Below, one piece after another: positions 58,584 to 64,000 of a stretch of DNA of 64,000 nucleotides. Below the pieces are notes generated by a model. It ran no database searches and was not told the origin of the DNA. It saw nothing but the letters and a program-made list of their open reading frames with translations. Origin of the DNA: Caballeronia ptereochthonis (GTDB lineage Bacteria > Pseudomonadota > Gammaproteobacteria > Burkholderiales > Burkholderiaceae); NCBI RefSeq assembly GCF_001545075.1, contig NZ_FCOB02000009.1, positions 1 through 64,000 on the forward strand, given 5' to 3'. The stretch's first letter is position 1, and each line of letters opens with the position of its first letter. Position numbers and translations under genes: made by a program.

Positions 58584-59603
58584 TCAGCTAGCAATCGGCT
58601 CAAGAGTTTGAAGCGCACCCCCCTGGCGCGCTGACGCATAGGCCGCATCCATGACTTGCATCATGCGCTCTGCGTCGCGCAACGACGCGATTGGCCTTGC
58701 TCCAGTACGGCATTCCGTGAGCACGCGCTTGACGAACAATGGGTAGTAAATGTCTGTCTCGAGCTGAAGGCGGCGGCTTCGCGTGCCCGCAGACAAGTTG
58801 TTTCTTTCCCGAATCTCGATCCGGTCGGGGCCGGATTTCGCGTACATACGATCGGATGCAAGCGTGAACGAAAATTCGCGCTGCTCGTCGGGTGTACTGG
58901 GGAAGCTGTATCCCGTTTCCACCAGGCCGATTACGCCGTCTTCGGTTTGCATGGTCAGCAGCGAATAGTCTTCAACTGCTCTTTGATGCGTTCTTGAGTT
59001 CATCGTGGCAGAGACTCGGGCGATCTCCTTGCCAGTCAGTAGTCTAAACAGGTCGATGAAGTGAGTCGCCACATTGATTGTCGATCCGCCTCCGGAGTAA
59101 GCCGGATCGAGCGCCCAGCCGGCACCGGCCGCTTCGTATCGACTGGGCGGTCCGACAATGAACCGGAACGACATGTAGTTGAAGTCCGATGGAATGCGCC
59201 CTTCGGCATCTTCGAGCGAACAGAGCAACTCGCTCATTCGGAAGATGAGTGGCACTGCGCAATAAAGGTTGGCTTCCTCGGTCAGTTTTCGAAGCCGGGT
59301 GACTTGTGACATATTGACGCCGCATGGTTTTTCAAGCGCGAAAGGAATGTTTCGCGCGATCACGGCCTCGGCGAGCGCCGGCATCTCGGAATGCCGTCCG
59401 AACACGAATGCAAAATCGACTTCCTCACGCTCGAGCAACTCATAGGCCGACGAATATAGCTTGCTTCCAAATCGTGCGGCGATTGCCTCGCCCTTGACAT
59501 CCTCCGCATCCGACACGGCAACCACTTCAATTCCAGGCGCTTCCAGCGCATCCAGATAGAGCGGGACATGCCAATGGCTGACCTCCAGCAAAGCAACTCT
59601 CAT
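58584..59603 (-). CDS. Gfo/Idh/MocA-family oxidoreductase
   Basis: 339 residues. The N-terminal Rossmann domain has the substrate-end motif FALEKPCGV (EKP), and the C-terminal domain is a mixed sheet with GGGSTINVATHFIDLFRLL. The enzymes oxidise or reduce sugars, inositols and related cyclic polyols with NAD(P). The GxGxxG-like loop at the N-terminus (LLEVSHWH) is atypical, so cofactor preference is unclear. AGGAG eight bases before the ATG. It sits between the MetX-like and the shikimate-dehydrogenase-like genes, 26 bases after the latter. Confidence 0.9.
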   Translation of the reverse strand: MRVALLEVSHWHVPLYLDALEAPGIEVVAVSDAEDVKGEAIAARFGSKLYSSAYELLEREEVDFAFVFGRHSEMPALAEAVIARNIPFALEKPCGVNMSQVTRLRKLTEEANLYCAVPLIFRMSELLCSLEDAEGRIPSDFNYMSFRFIVGPPSRYEAAGAGWALDPAYSGGGSTINVATHFIDLFRLLTGKEIARVSATMNSRTHQRAVEDYSLLTMQTEDGVIGLVETGYSFPSTPDEQREFSFTLASDRMYAKSGPDRIEIRERNNLSAGTRSRRLQLETDIYYPLFVKRVLTECRTGARPIASLRDAERMMQVMDAAYASARQGGALQTLEPIAS

Positions 59604-59629
59604 GCATATTCTCCTTTGAAATTACCAAG

Positions 59630-60466
59630 TCATCGCGGACCGTGGGCCGGCGCTGATCGTCCATCGGGGAGGTAATCGAAACCCAAAAACTTCAGTGCGT
59701 AGACAGCCTGCCCTTGATGCATCGGCCCCCCGTCCTGGGTGCGGCAGCCGCGCGCATGCGCGGCGCGTCGAAGCGGCGTTGGCTCGGGCGCGTTGATGAT
59801 GTCGACGACGATGGCACCAGGCGAAAGCCGCTCGGGATCGACCGGCATGGCATCGCCCACTTTCATGCCGAGCGGCGTGGCATTGATGACGATGTCGAAG
59901 CCTTGCGGGTCGGGCGGCCCCGAACGTGCTTCGCAGCCGGTTTCGGCAGCAACAGATGCCGCAAGGTCGCCAGCCCGATGGCCGTCGGCATCGGATATGG
60001 TCAGCCCGCTAGCGCCTGCGGACGCGACTGCAAATGCGATGGCGCTGCCTGCGCCTCCGGCGCCGACGAGAAGCACGGACTTATTAGCCGGATGGTGGCC
60101 TTCCCAGTGCATCCCAAGAACACAGCCAACGCCGTCGAATATTGCTCCAACCCAACGTCCATCTGCCTCGCAACGGATGACATTGAGCGCGCCGATCTGT
60201 CGAGCCGTTGGATCTAGTTCGTCGACATATTCCAGCATCCGTTGCTTATGGGGCATGGTGACGAGCATGCCGGAGAGGTTGCTCATCGCTCGAGCACCGT
60301 CGACGAAGGCGGACAGGCTCGCCGCCTTGACCCAGAACGGAACGCAAGCCGCGTCCACGCGCTGCTCAGCAAAGAGCTGGTTCAACAATTGTGGCGACTT
60401 AGCGGCCGTCAGTGGATCTCCCACTAACCCATAGAGTCGCGTTTTACCGGTGATATGTGGATTCAT
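59630..60466 (-). CDS. Shikimate/quinate dehydrogenase family protein, atypical
   Basis: 278 residues of the AroE fold. NADP-site VLLVGAGGAGSAIAFAVAS, catalytic Lys in MPHKQRMLEY, VINATPLGM and GGPMHQGQAVYALKFLG are conserved. The first substrate motif, normally H-S-x-S-P, reads TAAKSPQLLN, so its substrate probably differs from shikimate. The start is fixed by the family N-terminus; no ribosome-binding site is visible and the frame is open upstream. The ancestral aroE should be elsewhere in the genome. Likely a catabolic dehydrogenase that works with its neighbours on a cyclic hydroxy-acid. Confidence 0.85.
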   Translation of the reverse strand: MNPHITGKTRLYGLVGDPLTAAKSPQLLNQLFAEQRVDAACVPFWVKAASLSAFVDGARAMSNLSGMLVTMPHKQRMLEYVDELDPTARQIGALNVIRCEADGRWVGAIFDGVGCVLGMHWEGHHPANKSVLLVGAGGAGSAIAFAVASAGASGLTISDADGHRAGDLAASVAAETGCEARSGPPDPQGFDIVINATPLGMKVGDAMPVDPERLSPGAIVVDIINAPEPTPLRRAAHARGCRTQDGGPMHQGQAVYALKFLGFDYLPDGRSAPAHGPR

Positions 60467-60688
60467 TGCTGCGTGGTTGGTCGATGTTGGCTTAAGGCGC
60501 GGTCTTGCTCGACTGATCCTAGATTTGGCGTACCAAGCGGGTGTCGGACACGTACATTCTCCGGCCAATCCACTTGATGACGAATACTGCATCTCCTTGA
60601 CGCAACGTTCGTTGCATTCTGGGCCTTCTGCGACTGTCGGACGCGCCGAGAACACGCGATGTCATGACACTCGAAAGGGCTTAGACGA

Positions 60689-61141
60689 TCACTTCCACGG
60701 CGCCGGTGGGATATCCAGATCCCAAGTCCCGTACACAGCGGGCTCATTGATCTCGATGACCTCGAGGTCGTCGGAGCGCCACATTACGTTGTGCGGCACG
60801 CCGGCGGGTTGTGAAAGGCCGTCACCCGCGTTGAGCGTCACGTCGCCCTCGACTCCGGCGAAACGGAACGTCACGGATCCGCGCAGCACATACAGGTAGT
60901 GCCCGGTCATGTCGTGCCAGTGCCAGCCAGTAGGCTCGGTGAACGGCTTGAGCGCACGAATGTGTTTTGCCCCGATGCGCCCGTTGGTCACCGCGGCGAG
61001 TCCGAGGTCGCGGTACTCAGAATCGGCGCGCAAGCCTTCCTGGTTCCAGGGCGCTTCGGCCGCGCTGATGCGCGCAAACGCGCTTAGAGATTGCGCGAGC
61101 TCACGTGGGCCGTCGTAGCGGGGTGTGTCTTCGTTGTGCAT
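60689..61141 (-). CDS. Cupin-domain protein
   Basis: 150-residue single-domain cupin. The first metal motif is GWHWHDMTGHYLYVLRG (HxH and His) and the second, GDGLSQPAGVPHNVMW, supplies Pro-rich loop and His. Such proteins bind iron or other metals and act as dioxygenases, isomerases or lyases on small acids. AGGA eight bases before the ATG. It lies between the transporter and the shikimate-dehydrogenase-like gene on the same strand, with 222 bases of non-coding DNA after it. Confidence 0.85.
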   Translation of the reverse strand: MHNEDTPRYDGPRELAQSLSAFARISAAEAPWNQEGLRADSEYRDLGLAAVTNGRIGAKHIRALKPFTEPTGWHWHDMTGHYLYVLRGSVTFRFAGVEGDVTLNAGDGLSQPAGVPHNVMWRSDDLEVIEINEPAVYGTWDLDIPPAPWK

Positions 61142-61259
61142 GTGCGTTTCCTTTGTGCGGCGTCGATCTATTCCCTAGCGCCGCGGTTACATCGATTCTG
61201 TTCGGCTCAAGCCAAGTCACCCTGACGCGCACTAGCGACCAGTGGACCGGCCAAAGCAG

Positions 61260-62693
61260 TTACGAGTGCGCCTGATTTGCAAGGTCTTGCGCATCGGCTG
61301 TTCCGATTCGTCCGGCCACCGCCTCGGCGCGCGCCCGGTCGTACTCGGCTTGCGGTACGGGTACCGCATCGCGGTCGCCGAGGTCGTCAAGGCGGATCCG
61401 ATACGTCTCCCGCGTGGTGAAAGCGGCGAACGCGGCGACAAGACAGATGCCGAACGTCAGGAAGCCGATTTTCAGCGGAATGTTGGTGGTGCCGGGGGGC
61501 GCGACGGCTACGAAGAGTGTTGGCGTCATCGCAGCAAGCGTCGTCCCAACGTTTTGTCCAATTGCCATTCCCGTTACGCGCACCCGCGTGCGGAAGAGTT
61601 CGGGGAAGAGGCTCGGGAACACACCGTTGAAGCCCTGGTAGGCAATCCCCCACATGAGCACCGAAAGAATCAGCGAGAGCCAGAGGTTGTGGATGCTGAT
61701 GGCGTAGAGGTAGGCAAACGAAAGCACCCCGGCGCTGAGCACGCCAGCAAGAACGGGCGGCCTGCGGCCAACTCTGTCAGAGAGATTGCCCACGAAGGGA
61801 ATCAGTATCACCGAGCAGATGTTGCCAAGAACCGGAATCCAAAGAAAGACGCCTACAGGAAAGCCAATACCGTACGCTGGCTGGACCGCATACGCGGCGC
61901 CGAAGACCGTAGCAAGAAGCGCGATGACGGCGGTGAGCGCCATGCAGATTACGCGCAAGACATCGTCCCAACTGTGCCGGAGGACCTCGATGACCGGGGA
62001 GGCAGGAACCTCGCCATGGGCTTGCTCCTCGGAGAAAGCCGGAGTTTCCTCGACCTGGCGGCGGATGACGTAGCCCATGACGATAACGACAAAACTGAGG
62101 AGGAACGGGATTCGCCATCCCCAGGAAGCGAACTGGTCCTTCGGCATGAAATGCGCGATGGGCAGGAAAACCGCTGCCGCCAGAAGCTGCCCCGCCTGCA
62201 CCCCCTGGAGCGTGAAGCTCGCAAAGTAGCCACGCCGGCCGAACGGCGCATGCTCAAGGATCATGGAACTTGCGCCGGAGACCTCTCCCGCCACGGCGAA
62301 CCCCTGAATGAGCCGGAGGGTGACGAGCATCACAGGCGCCCAGATGCCGACTTGCTGATACGTCGGCAAGAGTCCCACACCCATCGTCGAGATACCCATT
62401 AAAAACATGCAGAAGATCAGCACCGTCTTGCGGCCGTGCCGGTCGCCGACATGGCCGAGCACCATCGCGCCTATGGGGCGGGCGACGTAACCGACACCGA
62501 AAGTCGCCAGTGATGCGATGATGGCAACCGTCGGATTGTCCGAAGGGAAGAAGAGCTGCGGAAAGAGCAATGACGCTGCGGTCGCATAAATGAAGAAGTC
62601 GTAGTACTCGAGTGCTGAGCCAATCCAGCCACTAGCTGCCGCGATCTTCGACTGGCGCCGGCGATGGGCCTCAACCTGGGTGCTTCCACTCAT
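61260..62693 (-). CDS. MFS transporter, metabolite:H+ symporter (ShiA-like)
   Basis: 477 residues with 12 membrane segments. GHVGDRHGRKTVLIFCM in the loop after the second helix and the early ALEYYDFFIY segment place it in the MHS group that imports shikimate, citrate, alpha-ketoglutarate or proline/betaine with protons. Its place next to a shikimate-dehydrogenase-like gene makes a shikimate/quinate-like substrate likely. GGAG seven bases before the chosen ATG. It is divergent from iclR-type regulator gene and should be controlled by it. Confidence 0.9.
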   Translation of the reverse strand: MSGSTQVEAHRRRQSKIAAASGWIGSALEYYDFFIYATAASLLFPQLFFPSDNPTVAIIASLATFGVGYVARPIGAMVLGHVGDRHGRKTVLIFCMFLMGISTMGVGLLPTYQQVGIWAPVMLVTLRLIQGFAVAGEVSGASSMILEHAPFGRRGYFASFTLQGVQAGQLLAAAVFLPIAHFMPKDQFASWGWRIPFLLSFVVIVMGYVIRRQVEETPAFSEEQAHGEVPASPVIEVLRHSWDDVLRVICMALTAVIALLATVFGAAYAVQPAYGIGFPVGVFLWIPVLGNICSVILIPFVGNLSDRVGRRPPVLAGVLSAGVLSFAYLYAISIHNLWLSLILSVLMWGIAYQGFNGVFPSLFPELFRTRVRVTGMAIGQNVGTTLAAMTPTLFVAVAPPGTTNIPLKIGFLTFGICLVAAFAAFTTRETYRIRLDDLGDRDAVPVPQAEYDRARAEAVAGRIGTADAQDLANQAHS

Positions 62694-62748
62694 GACTTGT
62701 CTCCGTCTAGATTGACTTTTCGATGCCATTCTTTATAGTTGTAACATC

Positions 62749-62762
62749 GTTCCATTAAGAAC
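62749..62762. promoter_or_regulatory. Candidate IclR-type operator
   Basis: GTTCCATTAAGAAC is a dyad with GTTC/GAAC arms six bases apart, in the 84-base gap between the transporter and the regulator genes. On the minus strand TATAAA (62732-62737) is a fair -10 and the dyad covers the region of its -35. Binding by the IclR-family protein is inferred from position. Confidence 0.45.
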
Positions 62763-62777
62763 CATATTACCTACATC

Positions 62778-63584
62778 ATGAGAGTTGTCAAGGGAGCAGT
62801 TGACCGATCACTCCAGGCGATCGAGTTGCTCGCCCGTGAGGCGCGCTGGATGCGAATGTCCGATATCGCCGCTGAACTCGAGCTCGAGAAAGGGCCCGCC
62901 CATCGAGTGCTTGCGCAGCTTTGCGAGCAGGGCTGGGCTGAGCAAGATGAACAGACTTCCCAGTACCGCCTGACCTTGAAGCTTTCTTTGCTCGGTCAGC
63001 GATACCTGCATGGGCTAGGGTTGCCGGGCCTGGTCCAGCCTATCCTCGATGAAGTCGCAGCGCAGTGCCATGAGCTCGTGCGGCTGACAGTGGTGAATGA
63101 AGGGACACTTGCGTGGTTCGCTGCGTCTCAAGGTGCGGCGCCGGGGCTGATGTATTCACCGTCCATGCATAGTCCCATTGCCTTGCATGCCACATCGGTC
63201 GGAAAGGCGTGGTTGGCGGCAATGTCCAACGACGAAGCAGTTGGCCTCGCATTGCGTGGCGGGCTCGGCCAGCCCAACGGCGCAGGCACATCGAAGGCGA
63301 TTAATAGCGTCGACCGATTATTACCGGAGCTCGAACTGACGAGGCAACGCGGCTATGGTCTGGTCGTTGAGGAAGCCGAGCCAGGTGTGGTCGCGATGGC
63401 CGTGACCGTGCGTTCGCAGGTTGATGGGGCGGTAGTCGGAACAATGAGTATCGCTGGGCCGGTCTTGCGCATACCGCCGGAGCGTTACGACGCCTTTCAT
63501 GCGTTACTGCGCGAAGCGTCCGCGAAACTGGGGGCCGTCTGGCCGCGACAGAGCGTCGACAGAGACGTCAACCAGGCGGCTTGA
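62778..63584 (+). CDS. IclR-family transcriptional regulator
   Basis: 268 residues. An N-terminal winged helix (MSDIAAELELEKGPAHRVLAQL) is joined to a GAF-like effector domain (about 85-255: AWFAASQGAAPGLMYS, HATSVGKAWLAAM, GYGLVVEEAEPGVVAMAV). IclR proteins sense small acids such as shikimate derivatives, protocatechuate, glyoxylate or pyruvate. No ribosome-binding site is seen before the ATG, 84 bases from the divergent transporter gene. It is likely to control the minus-strand cluster that runs to 57.5 kb. Confidence 0.92.
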   Translation: MRVVKGAVDRSLQAIELLAREARWMRMSDIAAELELEKGPAHRVLAQLCEQGWAEQDEQTSQYRLTLKLSLLGQRYLHGLGLPGLVQPILDEVAAQCHELVRLTVVNEGTLAWFAASQGAAPGLMYSPSMHSPIALHATSVGKAWLAAMSNDEAVGLALRGGLGQPNGAGTSKAINSVDRLLPELELTRQRGYGLVVEEAEPGVVAMAVTVRSQVDGAVVGTMSIAGPVLRIPPERYDAFHALLREASAKLGAVWPRQSVDRDVNQAA

Positions 63585-64000
63585 GATGCCGGATTCATCC
63601 CATGAGTCTCGGCAAGTAGCCCAAGGGAAGCAGTTGAAGCGCCTCCCCATTGAACTGCGACCTTCAACGGGTGATGAAGGCTTCGCAAGCACTACAACCT
63701 CAAACGCGTCATCAGGATCCTCGGGTTCGCCAAGACAGTGCGTGCAGTGAGGCAAGTGAGGCTGACAGGCGCGTGAACCCGCGTCGACGCTGTTTGCAAC
63801 TCAAACCCGATCACGTCCTCTGCCTGCGTCTCGGGATAACGGAACCATGCGCCGAGCCGTGCGTCACGGCCGGCCGTCCTGCGCGTTCCTTCGCGGCCTC
63901 GGCCAGTTCGAGGCGCTGGCTACGGCGCAGGGTGGTCGTTGGCGGCGGCCGTTCTCCCCCATACACAGCCGGCATTCGCGACGGTCAATGGCAGTCTGAA
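63585..64000. other. Right-edge stretch with transposase debris
   Basis: 416 bases to the end of the window. Apart from the transposase tail listed separately, I see no coding frame, hairpin or promoter that I can support. The last 200 bases are GC-rich again and have no clear feature. Confidence 0.45.
63678..63776 (+). pseudogene. IS1182/IS5-like transposase, C-terminal tail
   Basis: The frame reads RKHYNLKRVIRILGFAKTVR and ends in RLTGA before a TGA. YNLKR-x-x-x-ILG is the usual end of IS1182-type transposases, in which the Tyr-Asn-Leu-Lys-Arg helix follows the catalytic Glu domain. Only about 30 codons remain and a stop codon lies directly before them in the same frame, so it is a dead fragment. 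Confidence 0.5.

Overview
The window is high-GC chromosomal DNA of a betaproteobacterium of the family Burkholderiaceae, most likely Caballeronia or Paraburkholderia. The evidence is the family-restricted small genes (DUF3563, DUF3309, a BPSS1780-type membrane protein), the fused TreS-maltokinase and long GlgE, and the yqeY-dnaG-rpoD block. Species cannot be fixed from the sequence alone. Nearly all of 0.3-53.2 kb looks like stable core genome. The last 10.8 kb, starting at a tRNA gene, is accessory DNA with visibly lower GC, decayed mobile elements and a small metabolic cluster.

Left part (0-25 kb). An IS110 transposase tail is followed by a minus-strand alpha-glucan/trehalose block, glgA, glgE, treS-maltokinase and glgB. 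It can turn trehalose into maltose, maltose 1-phosphate, linear glucan and then branched glucan, with GlgA as a second route to linear glucan. Next come a DUF1345 membrane protein, a phosphatase, topoisomerase IB, a RES-Xre toxin-antitoxin pair with a palindromic operator inside its promoter, a small gene behind a perfect LexA-type box, a PiT phosphate transporter divergent from a CHAD protein, a ModE regulator, a PAP2 phosphatase, a PHB-depolymerase-like esterase with a long basic N-terminus, DUF3563, and the ohr/ohrR peroxide pair.

Middle part (25-53 kb). thrB lies with a DUF2782 protein and a membrane protein. AMP nucleosidase converges on a LOG-family protein, which is head-to-head with polA, the two start codons being one base apart. 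Then follow an NDH-2 type dehydrogenase, a Tat-exported dienelactone hydrolase, a sulfurtransferase, a Rieske oxygenase, the xseB-ispA-dxs isoprenoid operon, folE2, a LysR/MFS pair, a GST, tsaD, a BaiN-like flavoprotein, and yqeY-dnaG-rpoD. The position where relatives often carry rpsU holds no S21 gene. It has a promoter, three hairpins and an intrinsic terminator, which together look like a small RNA or an orphan leader.

Right part (53.1-64 kb). A tRNA with CAT anticodon is followed directly by three related 20-bp sites, then a decayed gene that resembles TnsA, a DUF6471-like gene, a frameshifted IS630 transposase and an inositol-phosphatase-family gene. An IclR-controlled cluster comes last (MHS-type transporter, cupin, atypical shikimate dehydrogenase, Gfo/Idh/MocA oxidoreductase, MetX-like hydrolase), with a transposase tail at the right edge. 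I read this as a genomic island that entered next to the tRNA. Its catabolic substrate is not known but is probably a cyclic hydroxy-acid or polyol.

The observations I rate highest are the LexA-boxed small protein gene, the structured RNA in the rpsU slot, the TnsA-like remnant with candidate end sites beside the tRNA, and the GlgE protein whose N-terminal third looks like a catalytically dead amylase domain.
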